From Martelella limonii (lineage in GTDB: Bacteria; Pseudomonadota; Alphaproteobacteria; Rhizobiales; Rhizobiaceae), in the NCBI RefSeq assembly GCF_013344475.1, contig NZ_JABUOU010000001.1, positions 372,001 through 436,000 of the forward strand: a DNA stretch of 64,000 bases. Reading direction: 5' to 3'. Shown here piece after piece: positions 19,529-28,605 of the stretch. The translations under genes were made by a program, and so were the position numbers. The notes beneath the pieces were generated by a model that had not been told where the DNA came from, did not search any database, and worked only from the letters and a program-made list of their open reading frames with translations. The first letter of the stretch is position 1. Every line of letters begins with the position of its first letter.

Positions 19529-20704
19529 GTGGAAAAGCCATTGAAGGTCGGCGTGATTGCAGGCGAAGTGTCTGGCGATCTCCTGGGTGCGGATGCGATT
19601 GCCGCGCTGAAGAGGATCCATGGCGGGCCGGTCGAGCTGGTGGGGGTCGGGGGCGACGGGCTTGAGGCGGAAGGCCTGGTTTCGCTGTTCGATTACAGCG
19701 AATTGTCGATCATGGGCTTTACCCAGGTGATCGCGCGCCTTCCCAAACTGCTGGAACGCATCCGCCAGACCGCCAATGCCCTGATTGCCGCGCGGCCCGA
19801 TGTCATCCTGATCATCGACAGTCCCGATTTCACCCACCGGGTTGCCCGCAAGGTGCGCAAGGCCGCGCCAGACATTCCGATCGTCAATTATGTCTGCCCG
19901 AGCGTCTGGGCCTGGAAGGAATATCGCGCCCGCGACATGGTGGCCTATGTCGATCATGTGCTTGCCGTGCTGCCGTTCGAACCCCGGGCGATGGAACGGC
20001 TCGGCGGGCCGCCCACCACCTTTGTCGGCCACCGGTTGACGGCGGAGCAGGGGGTGCTTGCCGCACGACGCCAGAACCGGCTTGAGCGCGGCATGGCATC
20101 GCCCACGATCATGCTGCTTCCAGGCTCCCGCGGGTCAGAGATCAAGTCGCTCGCGCCCGTCTTCCGCGATGTCGCGGCCCAGTTTGCAGCCCGCAACAAC
20201 CCGTGCCGCTTCGTGCTCCCGACGGTGAAACGGCGCGAGGCGCAGGTGCGCGCCGCCATCGCGGATTGGCCGGTCAAGCCCGCGCTTTTCGTCGGGGAAG
20301 AGGCGAAGTGGGAAGCCTTTGCCATGGCTGACGCGGCCGTTGCCGCATCCGGAACCGTGGTTCTCGAGTTGGCGCTTTCGGGCATTCCGGCGGTGTCGGC
20401 CTACAAGGCGGATTTCATCGGCCGGATGTTGCTGGACAAGATCACCATCTGGTCGGCATCGCTGCCCAATATCATCGCCGATCAGCCGCTGGTGCCGGAA
20501 TATTTCAACAACACCATGCGCGCCGGTGCGCTCGCCCGCTGGATGGAGCTCCTCACCCGCGACAGCCATCAGCGGCGCGGCATGATCGAAGGCTTCGAGC
20601 GGGTCATCTCGCTGATGGAGACGGACGTGCCGCCGGGCGAGCGGGCGGCCGCCATCATTCTCGACGTTCTCGGCCGCAAGCGCGGCCATCGGGCTTCCAG
20701 TTGA
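19529..20704 (+). CDS. lpxB: Lipid-A-disaccharide synthase (GTG start)
   Basis: A 391-residue glycosyltransferase of family GT19. It joins lipid X to UDP-2,3-diacylglucosamine to make the tetra-acyl disaccharide 1-phosphate. Family motifs include GVIAGEVSGDLLGA at the N-terminus, YVCPSVWAWKEYRA and LLPGSRGSEIK. The frame extends upstream, but GTG 19529 after GAGGAG (19516-19521) gives VEKPLKVGVIAGEVSGD, the family start. It ends the long + strand envelope operon; the later lipid A genes (lpxK, waaA) are not in the window. Confidence 0.95.
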   Translation: MEKPLKVGVIAGEVSGDLLGADAIAALKRIHGGPVELVGVGGDGLEAEGLVSLFDYSELSIMGFTQVIARLPKLLERIRQTANALIAARPDVILIIDSPDFTHRVARKVRKAAPDIPIVNYVCPSVWAWKEYRARDMVAYVDHVLAVLPFEPRAMERLGGPPTTFVGHRLTAEQGVLAARRQNRLERGMASPTIMLLPGSRGSEIKSLAPVFRDVAAQFAARNNPCRFVLPTVKRREAQVRAAIADWPVKPALFVGEEAKWEAFAMADAAVAASGTVVLELALSGIPAVSAYKADFIGRMLLDKITIWSASLPNIIADQPLVPEYFNNTMRAGALARWMELLTRDSHQRRGMIEGFERVISLMETDVPPGERAAAIILDVLGRKRGHRASS

Positions 20705-21015
20705 TGTAAAGCCGGCTCCAAGCCCGGAGTTTCGGTAAAATCGGGTCGCGGCCCACCTGTTTCCCAGACATGCCATGCCGCGTTTTGGGCCTTTGCTGCG
20801 TCCATCCTGCATTTTCTTGCGCGCCGCCCGTGGCGCGCGCCTGCGGCGGCCTGCCGCGCCAAGAGCAGGTTGGACAGCTGATTTCGGTCGCTTCTAACGG
20901 CGTCCGGTTCGGCGTGGCACACGTATGCGTGGTGTTGTCATCAAATTCTTATTCGACGCTATTACGACTTCAGCCTGAGGTGCGCAGACGTCGCGAAAGG
21001 TTCAGGAGGAATGTC
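20705..21015 (+). promoter_or_regulatory. 311-base gap after lpxB, possible MFS promoter
   Basis: No gene or clear terminator is seen. The best promoter-like pair is TTGTCA (20935-20940) and GCTATT (20958-20963) with a 17-base spacer, which would serve the MFS gene. An open frame runs through the gap into the MFS gene, but its residues do not look like part of the transporter. Confidence 0.3.
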
Positions 21016-22491
21016 ATGAACGTGGTCGACAACGATATGAGAACTGGTGCGGACAGCCACAGCGTCCAGCACTATATCGATGAGCACCCCTATTGGGCGG
21101 ATGGCACGGAAGCGCCGGCGCCGAAAATGACGATGATGCAGTGGCGCATCTGGTGCCTCTCGGTGGCCGGCAAGTTCTTCGAGGGGCTTGTGGTTTTCAT
21201 GACCGGCGTCGCCATGCCGCTGATTGCAAAGGAATTTGGCCTCACCGCCGCCCAGCACGGACTTGTCGGCTCGGCCTCGCTCTTTGGCATTCTGATCGGC
21301 GCAAGCGCGCTCGGCAGCCTCTCTGACCGGTTCGGACGAAAACGGGTCTTCATCTTCGAGATCGGGCTGTTCATCGTCTTTCTGGCGCTGATCGTGTTCA
21401 CGCCGAATTTCCCCTGGTTGATTGTGTGCCTTTTCGGCATGGGTCTTGCGCTTGGATGCGACTATCCGACTGCGCACCTCGTCATTTCCGAAAGCACGCC
21501 CTCTGCCACGCGCGGCGGGCTCGTGCTCTCCGCATTCGGGTTTCAGGCGGTTGGTGCGCTGTTTGGCACGGTTCTCGGCTTCATCATCCTCAATCTCGAT
21601 CCCTCCGTCGGTGCATGGCGGTGGATGTATGGCTGTGCCATCGTGCCGGCGCTTGCGGTCTTCGCGGGACGGTTCTTCATCCCCGAAAGCCCCCATTGGC
21701 TGGCCGTGCACGGCAGGGACCGCGAAGCCGAAACGGAACTTCAAAAGCTCCTCACCCGCAAGCCGATCTATCCCAAGAAGGTGTCGCTGGTCAGCCGGCA
21801 TGCAAGGCACGGAGCCCGGCCACACATCGCCGGTTATCGCGGACTGTTCCAGAAAGAAAATCGCAAGGCGCTGATACTCGCCTCCGTTCCCTGGTTTCTC
21901 CAGGATCTCGGCACCTATGGCATCGGTATCTTCACACCGACGATTCTTGCCGCCACCGTCGGACATCAGAAGGCCCATGCACAGAATATTGCCGATCTGG
22001 TGCACAACGACCTGATTGCCGCGAAGGGAACCGCGCTGCTCGATCTGCTGTTGCTGGTCGGGATTGTTGCAGCCGTGCTGCTTGCGGACCTGATCGGTCG
22101 GATCAGGCTGCAGATCTTCGGCTTTGTCGGCTGTGCGGCCGGCCTGTTCATCGCCTCCCTTGCAGGCTCCCATACCGGCATGACACAGACGACGCTGATC
22201 TTCACCGGCTTCATGCTGTTCAACTTCATGACCAATCTGGGCCCCAACGCCCAGACCTACCTGATTGCCGGCGAAGTCTTCCCCACGCATATCCGTGGAA
22301 CGGGCGCGGGCTTTGCCGCATCCTTCGCCAAGATCGGCGCGTGCCTCACCGCATTCCTGTTTCCGGTGTTGCTGGCCGATATCGGCACGACGGCCCTGCT
22401 TTATGCGCTGGTCGCCACATCGCTCATCGGTGCATTGGTGACCTTCTTCTTCCGGATCGAAACCAAGGGCAAGAGCCTCGACAAGCACTGA
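21016..22491 (+). CDS. MFS transporter, sugar-porter / aromatic-acid symporter-like
   Basis: A 491-residue major-facilitator protein with about 12 hydrophobic segments. The cytoplasmic loop motif DRFGRKRVF (between TM2 and TM3) and PESPHWL after TM6 are typical of sugar-porter-like MFS families, as is the long N-terminal tail of about 45 residues before TM1. ATG 21016 follows AGGAGGA (21004-21010) and is the only well-placed start. It is monocistronic by context, between lpxB and the oppositely transcribed proVWX genes. The substrate is unknown. Confidence 0.85.
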   Translation: MNVVDNDMRTGADSHSVQHYIDEHPYWADGTEAPAPKMTMMQWRIWCLSVAGKFFEGLVVFMTGVAMPLIAKEFGLTAAQHGLVGSASLFGILIGASALGSLSDRFGRKRVFIFEIGLFIVFLALIVFTPNFPWLIVCLFGMGLALGCDYPTAHLVISESTPSATRGGLVLSAFGFQAVGALFGTVLGFIILNLDPSVGAWRWMYGCAIVPALAVFAGRFFIPESPHWLAVHGRDREAETELQKLLTRKPIYPKKVSLVSRHARHGARPHIAGYRGLFQKENRKALILASVPWFLQDLGTYGIGIFTPTILAATVGHQKAHAQNIADLVHNDLIAAKGTALLDLLLLVGIVAAVLLADLIGRIRLQIFGFVGCAAGLFIASLAGSHTGMTQTTLIFTGFMLFNFMTNLGPNAQTYLIAGEVFPTHIRGTGAGFAASFAKIGACLTAFLFPVLLADIGTTALLYALVATSLIGALVTFFFRIETKGKSLDKH

Positions 22492-22530
22492 AATGCGGCC
22501 ACGATTGCCGCATCGGGGCGCCCAAGAAAA

Positions 22531-22554
22531 AACCCCGGTCGAAAGACCGGGGTT
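22531..22554 (-). terminator. Intrinsic terminator of proX (bidirectional hairpin)
   Basis: A perfect 10-bp stem, AACCCCGGTC (22531-22540) with GACCGGGGTT (22545-22554), has a 4-base loop. On the minus strand it is followed by TTTTTTCTT, a good T-tract, 28 bases after the proX stop. On the + strand it can also stall transcripts from the convergent MFS gene. Confidence 0.85.
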
Positions 22555-22582
22555 CGTCATGTCATGCAATCGACAGGGCTGA

Positions 22583-23584
22583 TCAGCCTGCGGCTTCGCG
22601 GGCCTTGTCGAGCCAGCCGTCAACCGTATCCTGGTTGTTCTTGATCCACTCGGTGGCCTGCGCCTTCACGTCGTCATCGCCGGCATTCATCTTCGAGTTC
22701 TGCGCGAAGATATCTTCGAGCGGGATCGAGACTTCCTGCAGGAGCGTATCGACCGCCGGGTTTTCCGACAGGAACGCGTCGTTGACGACCGGTACGATGT
22801 CGTTGGCGACAAAGCCCATGTAGCAGGGATCGGCCACGCAGGTTTCGAGACCCTCGGCAGGCGCGGGAAGCTCGACGCCTTCCTTCTGCGGCACTTCGAT
22901 CCAGACGACATCCTTGCCCGGCTTCAGCTGGTCGACGGTCCAGTTCGGCGTCCAGGTGTAGAACAGGATGTGCTCGTCGTTCTGATAGGCTGCAATCGCA
23001 TCGGCCATCGAGGCGGAGTAGCCGGCCTTGATCGGGTTGATGTCGTCGCCGAGATCAAAGTCTTCCATGTGCTGCGAAATCGTCAGCTCGCAGCCCCAGC
23101 CCGGAGGGCAGGCAACCAGATCGGCCTTGCCGTCGCCATTGCGGTCGAAGGCTTCCTTGACTTCCGGACGCTTGAAGTCGTCCAGCGTCTTGATGTCGAA
23201 TTCCTCGACGGCCTTCTTGTCGACGAGGTAGCCCTGCAGCGCGCCGCCCTTGGCAACCGCGCCATCGACCTTGGCCTTGCCTTCGAAGGTGGACTTGTAG
23301 GTTTCGTGCAGCGGGAACCAGCCATTGACCCAGAGGTCGACGTCGCCCTGCGAAACGGCCTGATAGAAGGCGGAGGCGCTCAGCGTCATCGGGCCGCTGA
23401 CGGAGTAGCCGAGGTCTTCAAGCATCTGCTTGTAGATTTCGGCCTGGAACCAGCCGGTGTCCCAGTCGGCCTGCGCCATGCTGATGGTCTTGCCGGCGCC
23501 CGGACCTTCCGCTGCGAAAGCGGCAGCGGGAGCGAGGCTTGCGGCACCAAGCATGAGAGCGGCTGTAAGTTTCGTAAGTTTCAT
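22583..23584 (-). CDS. proX: Glycine betaine/proline betaine-binding protein ProX
   Basis: A 333-residue periplasmic binding protein of the OpuAC fold. The signal peptide is MKLTKLTAALMLGAASLAP, ending AAAFAAE. ACPPGWGC near residue 158 matches the disulfide and tryptophan (GWGC) of the E. coli ProX binding pocket, and a second Cys pair (TCVADPC) is present. It is therefore closer to ProX than to choline-specific ChoX. ATG 23584 is chosen because it begins the signal peptide; the frame extends 16 codons further up. It is the last gene of proV-proW-proX, 108 bases after proW. Confidence 0.9.
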   Translation of the reverse strand: MKLTKLTAALMLGAASLAPAAAFAAEGPGAGKTISMAQADWDTGWFQAEIYKQMLEDLGYSVSGPMTLSASAFYQAVSQGDVDLWVNGWFPLHETYKSTFEGKAKVDGAVAKGGALQGYLVDKKAVEEFDIKTLDDFKRPEVKEAFDRNGDGKADLVACPPGWGCELTISQHMEDFDLGDDINPIKAGYSASMADAIAAYQNDEHILFYTWTPNWTVDQLKPGKDVVWIEVPQKEGVELPAPAEGLETCVADPCYMGFVANDIVPVVNDAFLSENPAVDTLLQEVSIPLEDIFAQNSKMNAGDDDVKAQATEWIKNNQDTVDGWLDKAREAAG

Positions 23585-23692
23585 GAGTGTTTCTCCGTTT
23601 CTACGTGTTGCGGCATGCGCCATTTTCGGCACACACCTTGGCGACGGGATTGGAGATCCCTGTGAGAAAGCGACGGAAGCGCCGCTTTCATT

Positions 23693-24604
23693 TTATTCGG
23701 CGGTCTTTTTCTGACCGCTGAAAAGCGTTCCCAACGCCTGACGGAACGTCATCCGGTTGGGATCTGAAGGCTCGACGAGGCCCTGGGTGATACGGTCGAG
23801 CACGATGGCGAGAACCACGATGCCGACGCCGCCGGCCGTTGCGCCACCGACATCGAGACGACCGAGGCCGGTGTTGACCACCTGACCGAGACCGCCGGCG
23901 CCGATCAGCGCCGCGATGACCACCATTGACATGGCCAACATGAGGGTCTGATTCAACCCCGCCATGATCGTTCTCATGGCAAGCGGAAGCTGAACCTCGA
24001 AGAGCGTCTGTGAATAGGTGGCGCCGAAGGCTTCCGACGCCTCGATCAGATCGGTGCGGACATTGCGGATGCCGAGATTGGTCATCCTGATGATCGGCGG
24101 CAGCGCAAAGATGATGGTGGCGATGATACCCGGCGCCATGCCGACGCCGAACAGCATCACGATCGGCACCAGATAGACGAAGCTCGGAACCGTCTGCATC
24201 ACATCAAGGATCGGCCGCACGATCTTCCATGTCGTATCGCTCTTGGCGACGAGGATGCCGACCGGAACGCCGATGACCGTGCAGAAGATCACAGAGGTCA
24301 GGATCATGGCGAGCGTTGTCATCGTATCCGGCCACAGGCCGATCAGATCGATGAACAGGAAGCCGAGAATGGTCACAAGCGCCATCGTCTTGCCGACGAT
24401 GCGCCATGCCAGAAGGGCAAAGATCGCGGTCAGCACCAGCATCGGGATGAAGGCCAGCGCCGAATCGAGTGCGATCAGCACCTGATTGACGGGCACCTGC
24501 AGGGCGCGGAAGAACGGCCGGAAATTCGGAACCAGAAAGCCGCGGACAAAGTCATTGACCCAGCTGTCGAAGGGAATGGTGAAATATTGTGATGGATCGA
24601 ACAT
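23693..24604 (-). CDS. proW: Betaine ABC transporter permease ProW
   Basis: A 303-residue permease of the BPD_transp_1 family with about six membrane helices. The EAA loop EASEAFGATYSQTLFEVQLP contacts the ATPase, and QTVPSFVYLVPIVMLFGVG is typical of ProW/OpuAB proteins. It follows proV by 19 bases and precedes proX. In E. coli ProVWX is the osmotically induced betaine importer; in rhizobia such systems also supply betaines as nutrients. Confidence 0.93.
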   Translation of the reverse strand: MFDPSQYFTIPFDSWVNDFVRGFLVPNFRPFFRALQVPVNQVLIALDSALAFIPMLVLTAIFALLAWRIVGKTMALVTILGFLFIDLIGLWPDTMTTLAMILTSVIFCTVIGVPVGILVAKSDTTWKIVRPILDVMQTVPSFVYLVPIVMLFGVGMAPGIIATIIFALPPIIRMTNLGIRNVRTDLIEASEAFGATYSQTLFEVQLPLAMRTIMAGLNQTLMLAMSMVVIAALIGAGGLGQVVNTGLGRLDVGGATAGGVGIVVLAIVLDRITQGLVEPSDPNRMTFRQALGTLFSGQKKTAE

Positions 24605-24623
24605 ATGCTATCGCCCTCTCGTC

Positions 24624-25859
24624 TTATTCGCTGGCAGGCGCGGGGGCCCGCTTCTTGGCTTCTTCTTCGGCGAGTTGAGGAGGCGGTTCCTCCGTATCGG
24701 CAGCAAGCTGCTCGAAGATCGCTTCCTGATCGACGACGCCGACCAGCTTGCCGTCGTCATCTGTCACGGCCATCGGCACGCCCGCCTGGGCGGCGCCGTA
24801 GACCTCGTTGAGGAAGGATTCTTCCGAAACTGTCGGCGGTTCGGCATACATGACGTCGCGCACCGGCGCGTTGCGGGCGGCCTCCATTGCGTCGGAGCGC
24901 ATCAGAAGGCCGACCGGCACGCCGCGTTCGACGACATAGGCGAAATCGGATTTTGCCCGGTCCATGACGGCCAGCGCCTCGGTCAGCGATGAATCCGCCT
25001 TGACCCAGGCCGCGTCGCGGGAAATGTCGGATACCTTGAACACACGGCTGCGGTCGATGTCAGACACGAAGGCGCGGACATAGTCATCCGCAGGTTCAGA
25101 TACGATTTCCTGCGCGGTGCCCACCTGCACGAAGGCGCCGTCCTTCATGATCGCGATCCGGTCGCCCAGGATCATCGCCTCGTTCAGATCATGGGTGATG
25201 AAGATGATGGTCTTCTTGAGTTCCTTCTGGAGGCCGATCAGTTCGTCCTGCATTTCCCGGCGGATCAGCGGGTCGAGCGCGCCGAAAGGCTCGTCCATCA
25301 GCAGGATTTCGGGGTCGTTGGCAAGGCCGCGGGCAAGGCCCACACGCTGCTGCATGCCGCCGGAAAGCTGGCTCGGATAGCTTTCGGCGTAAGCCTCCAG
25401 CCCGACCTTTGACAGCGCGGTGCGGGCGACCTGATAGCGCTCATCCTTACCCATGCCCTTGAGCTTCAGACCGAAGGCGACATTGTCCAGAATCGTTTTA
25501 TGAGGAAACAGAGCGAAGTGCTGGAAAACCATGGTGATCTTCTGGCGGCGAACATCGCGCAGCGTTGCCTTGTCGCATGATGCAACATCGACATTGTCGA
25601 TGATGATCTCGCCCGAAGTCGGCGGTATCAGGCCATTGAGCGTGCGCACCATTGTCGACTTGCCGGAGCCCGACAGGCCCATGATCACGAAGATCTCGCC
25701 TTCATTGACCTCGAAGCTGACATTGTCGATGCCCACGGTCACGCCGGTGGCCTTGAAGATGTCTTCCTTGCTTTCACCGGCAGCCAGCCGGCGCGCACCT
25801 TCGCCTTGATCGTCGTTGAAGAGTTTCGACACGTTTTTCGCGGTCAGTTTGACGCTCAT
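24624..25859 (-). CDS. proV: Betaine ABC transporter ATP-binding protein ProV with CBS domains
   Basis: A 411-residue ATPase. Walker A is [10 protein letters not shown] near residue 59, the ABC signature [16 protein letters not shown] near 168, and Walker [13 protein letters not shown] near 188. Two CBS-like domains occupy about residues 280-395; in OpuA-type importers these sense ionic strength. The N-terminal [19 protein letters not shown] region is the usual ProV leader. ATG 25859 follows GAAGGAA; an upstream in-frame start adds 36 unlikely residues. The tail is Pro/Glu/Lys-rich. Confidence 0.93.
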   Translation of the reverse strand: MSVKLTAKNVSKLFNDDQGEGARRLAAGESKEDIFKATGVTVGIDNVSFEVNEGEIFVIMGLSGSGKSTMVRTLNGLIPPTSGEIIIDNVDVASCDKATLRDVRRQKITMVFQHFALFPHKTILDNVAFGLKLKGMGKDERYQVARTALSKVGLEAYAESYPSQLSGGMQQRVGLARGLANDPEILLMDEPFGALDPLIRREMQDELIGLQKELKKTIIFITHDLNEAMILGDRIAIMKDGAFVQVGTAQEIVSEPADDYVRAFVSDIDRSRVFKVSDISRDAAWVKADSSLTEALAVMDRAKSDFAYVVERGVPVGLLMRSDAMEAARNAPVRDVMYAEPPTVSEESFLNEVYGAAQAGVPMAVTDDDGKLVGVVDQEAIFEQLAADTEEPPPQLAEEEAKKRAPAPASE

Positions 25860-26231
25860 TCTTGTTCCTTCTTCGGTCAAAGTCCGATGGACTCGGCGCT
25901 GTTGGCAGCGCTTGCACACATGAAAACCGTTTTGATTTCGTGTGGCCCGCAATGCGCGGACAAGCAAAGCCTGTGCGGCTTCGCCAAGGCCTCCGCTAGT
26001 TCAATCGGAGGCGGGTCGCAGATCGTTTTGACCAGCGGCTAGCCAGTATCTAGGATTGTGACCGCCAGAAGTCAAATTTGCGGCGACAAGAGGCGCGCTT
26101 TTGTGTTGTCGTGGAATTCTTGGATAACCACGACCCTAGAGTGCTGCAGACAGGCGTTTCAGCTTGAACCGGCAGGCGCGGCGCGTTAGTTCAGTGAGCG
26201 TTTTGAGAAGCGGAACAACACGGGTGACGGT
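25860..26231. promoter_or_regulatory. 372-base divergent region between proV and the J-domain gene
   Basis: No gene is seen. An imperfect palindrome covers 25915-25944: outer arms CACAC and GTGTG, with AAAAC-C-GTTTT at 25923-25933 in the centre, 56 bases upstream of proV. It could be an operator for the betaine genes. The remaining part, 26040-26230, is the AT-richer half and probably holds the promoter of the J-domain gene. Confidence 0.35.
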
Positions 26232-26852
26232 TTGATCGACCCCTATGAAGTGCTGGGCATAGATCGTGATTGCGACGGGGAGGCGGTGCGTTCGGCCTAC
26301 CGGCGGCTCGCCAAGGAGGCGCATCCCGACAGCGGTGGGGACAGCGAACAGTTTGCGCGCCTGCAGGCTTCCTATGACCTTTTGAAGGACCCGGTGCGCC
26401 GAAAGGTCTATGACGACACCGGCTATGATCCCGAGCTTGCCGATGCAAAGGATCTGAAAGGACTGCTGCTCCTGGAACCGCTCGTCAACGAGATGATCCT
26501 CGACGAGCGCGAGCCAGGCAGTTTCGATCCGATCGCTGCCATGCGCCGCAAGCTTTCCGATGATATCCTCAAAAGCCGTTTTCACATTCTCGAGCTTGAG
26601 CGCCACCGTGCGCGGGTGCGCAAGCATCTGGACCGTCTGGCGCGGCGCAAGCGCGACAAGAGCGCGTCCGACGTGCTCGGCTCGATGCTGAGGGCGCGCA
26701 GTGAATCGATTGGCGAAGCGATCCGCAACGCCGAGGCGCAGATCGAGGCGATCGAGCAGGCCTATGCCATGCTGGAGGGCTATGCCTACGAGATGGAGCA
26801 TGACGGCGAGACCGCCGTTGAGAAACTGACAGAAGAAAAAGCTGCCGAGTAG
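26232..26852 (+). CDS. J-domain (DnaJ-like) protein (TTG start)
   Basis: A 206-residue protein with an N-terminal J domain: DPYEVLGIDRDCDGEAVRSA, the HPD motif at residues 31-33 and an ARLQASYDLLKDP helix. It lacks the Gly/Phe and zinc-finger regions of DnaJ; the rest is charged and helical (residues 110-200), so it is a specialised co-chaperone presumed to recruit DnaK to an unknown client. The start is TTG 26232, since no ATG or GTG is in frame upstream of the J domain. It ends 13 bases before dgt, implying an operon. Confidence 0.82.
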   Translation: MIDPYEVLGIDRDCDGEAVRSAYRRLAKEAHPDSGGDSEQFARLQASYDLLKDPVRRKVYDDTGYDPELADAKDLKGLLLLEPLVNEMILDEREPGSFDPIAAMRRKLSDDILKSRFHILELERHRARVRKHLDRLARRKRDKSASDVLGSMLRARSESIGEAIRNAEAQIEAIEQAYAMLEGYAYEMEHDGETAVEKLTEEKAAE

Positions 26853-26865
26853 CAGCATCGGGGAC

Positions 26866-28200
26866 ATGATGGCTGAGATGGATTGGGCGCGGCTTCTGGA
26901 TCTCGAACGCCTGCACCGCCCGGAGCAGAACCGTTCCCCGCACCGCCCCGCCTATGATCAGGATGCGGACCGGATCACGTTTTCAGCGCCGTTCCGCAGG
27001 CTTGCCAACAAGACCCAGGTTCATCCGCTCTACGATCACGACCACATACACCATCGTCTGATCCACAGCATCGAGACGGCGAGCGTTGGCCGCTCGCTGG
27101 GGCTTGAGGTCGGTTACTGGCTGGAGCAGCAGGGCAAGATCGAGAAGGGTGGCCAGGCGATTGTTGCAGGCCTCGTGCATGCGGCATGTCTTGCCCACGA
27201 CATCGGCAATCCGCCCTTCGGCCATTCGGGAGAGGCGGCGATCGGCGGCTGGTTCGCGGAGCGCTTCGCTCGTGGAGAAGGCCTTTTTGCGGATCGCGAG
27301 CGTTGCTTTGCCGAAGAGTTCGAGGCGTTCGAAGGCAATGCGCAGGGGCTGCGCATCATCACCCGTCTCGAAATGAACAGGCCGGGCGGCATGCGTCTGA
27401 CCCATGGCACGCTCGGGGCCTTCATCAAATATCCGGTGACGGCGCGCGTGCGCAAATCGATTGCCGCTCGCGATGGCGGATTGAAGAAATTCGGCGTGTT
27501 CGAAAGCGAGCGTGGCGTGCTCGAGACCATTGCCGCGAGAACCGGGCTGATCGCCGGCGACGCGACCGGGACCTGGTGGCGGCGGCACCCGCTGGTGCTG
27601 CTCGTCGAGGCAGCCGATGACATCTGCTACAACATTCTCGATCTCGAGGACGCCTTCACCACCGGCGATCTTGGCTATCAGGATGTGGTGCCGCTGCTGG
27701 CTCAGGTCGCTGATTTCATGCCGCGTGACGACCGTGGCGAGAGCGCCGCCGAAAAGGTTGCGGTGTTGCGCGCGGTCGCGATCCACAAGGCGACGGAAAG
27801 CTGCAGCGCAGCCTTCGCCGCCCATTATGACGCGATCATGAGCGGCACGTTTGATCGTGGTCTGATCGCCGCATCGTCACAGGCGGCAAGTTTTGCGGCA
27901 ATCGAAACGCTTGCCAATGAGCGCATCTTCACATCATCGCGCAAGACCGAGCTGGAGGTGATGGGCCGCAACATGGTTCATCGCATTCTCGATGGTGTTC
28001 TGCCGGTTGTCGAAGCCTTGGCCGCTGCAGAGTGGAAGAGCGAACGGCTGACGGGCTATCCCAGGCAATTGCAGCGCGCCCTTGGCATTGACCTCCGCCA
28101 TGCAACCGATGCCTACAGCGCGCTTCATGCGCTTGCCGATTATGCATCGGGCATGACCGATCGTTATGCGCTGAAGGTCGACCGGATGATCTCGCGCTGA
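26866..28200 (+). CDS. dgt: Deoxyguanosinetriphosphate triphosphohydrolase-like protein
   Basis: A 444-residue HD-domain dNTP triphosphohydrolase of the shorter type-2 Dgt class, common in alphaproteobacteria. These enzymes release tripolyphosphate from dNTPs and help keep the pool low. RLANKTQV, HHRLIHSIE (first metal histidine), HDIGNPPFGHSGE (HD at 111-112) and a late ADDICYNILDLEDA complete the metal site. It follows the J-domain gene after 13 bases. Confidence 0.93.
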   Translation: MMAEMDWARLLDLERLHRPEQNRSPHRPAYDQDADRITFSAPFRRLANKTQVHPLYDHDHIHHRLIHSIETASVGRSLGLEVGYWLEQQGKIEKGGQAIVAGLVHAACLAHDIGNPPFGHSGEAAIGGWFAERFARGEGLFADRERCFAEEFEAFEGNAQGLRIITRLEMNRPGGMRLTHGTLGAFIKYPVTARVRKSIAARDGGLKKFGVFESERGVLETIAARTGLIAGDATGTWWRRHPLVLLVEAADDICYNILDLEDAFTTGDLGYQDVVPLLAQVADFMPRDDRGESAAEKVAVLRAVAIHKATESCSAAFAAHYDAIMSGTFDRGLIAASSQAASFAAIETLANERIFTSSRKTELEVMGRNMVHRILDGVLPVVEALAAAEWKSERLTGYPRQLQRALGIDLRHATDAYSALHALADYASGMTDRYALKVDRMISR

Positions 28201-28334
28201 GGGTGGGCAGCATCTCCGCAGTCATCCGGGCAGCCATCGCGTGCGTGCAAGGCTCCCTTGCGTCCGCCCCGGTAGCACTTCCCGTCCGCAGGGCTATCTT
28301 GTGTTCATCGATGCAATTGACGAGGAACACGATC

Positions 28335-28475
28335 ATGAACACCACACCCGACCGCGAACGTGCCAGCCGGCCCAACGCCATTGTCCGTTTCGCCCGTGGT
28401 TTTGGCGCGCTGGTTCATGACTATCAGGAACTGCGCGAAACCGCCCGCCGCCGCTTTCCCGACGCGTTCCGTTGA
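28335..28475 (+). CDS. Small basic protein, 46 residues, unknown function
   Basis: A 46-residue frame starting ATG 28335 behind GAGGAAC (28322-28328), with a balanced composition and net positive charge: Arg-rich N-terminus, a hydrophobic stretch IVRFARGFGALVHDY, then ELRETARRRFPDAF. It may form one amphipathic helix. It sits alone between dgt and a convergent membrane-protein gene, and a hairpin lies about 55 bases after its stop. I recognise no family, and it could be spurious; the good ribosome-binding site and the hairpin are the reasons to keep it. Confidence 0.5.
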   Translation: MNTTPDRERASRPNAIVRFARGFGALVHDYQELRETARRRFPDAFR

Positions 28476-28530
28476 GGTTTTGCGGCCGTCATCGGTCGTC
28501 CCAGGATTTCGGAATGCGGATTGCGTTCAC

Positions 28531-28562
28531 AAAGGCATCGGTCGGCAACGGCCGGTGCCTTT
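28531..28562. terminator. Hairpin between convergent genes
   Basis: AAAGGCATCGG (28531-28541) pairs with CCGGTGCCTTT (28552-28562) with one wobble pair and a 10-base loop. A short T-run is part of the right arm. It can end transcription from the small + strand gene and from the minus-strand membrane gene. Confidence 0.55.
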
Positions 28563-28605
28563 GCGCTGAACGGGCCGCAGGCGGTGTGCCCGGGGCGCAT
28601 CATCT

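Noticed and set aside
20770-21015. N-terminal extension of the MFS gene upstream of 21016
   Set aside because: The extra residues do not resemble the family, and a strong ribosome-binding site (AGGAGGA) immediately precedes ATG 21016.
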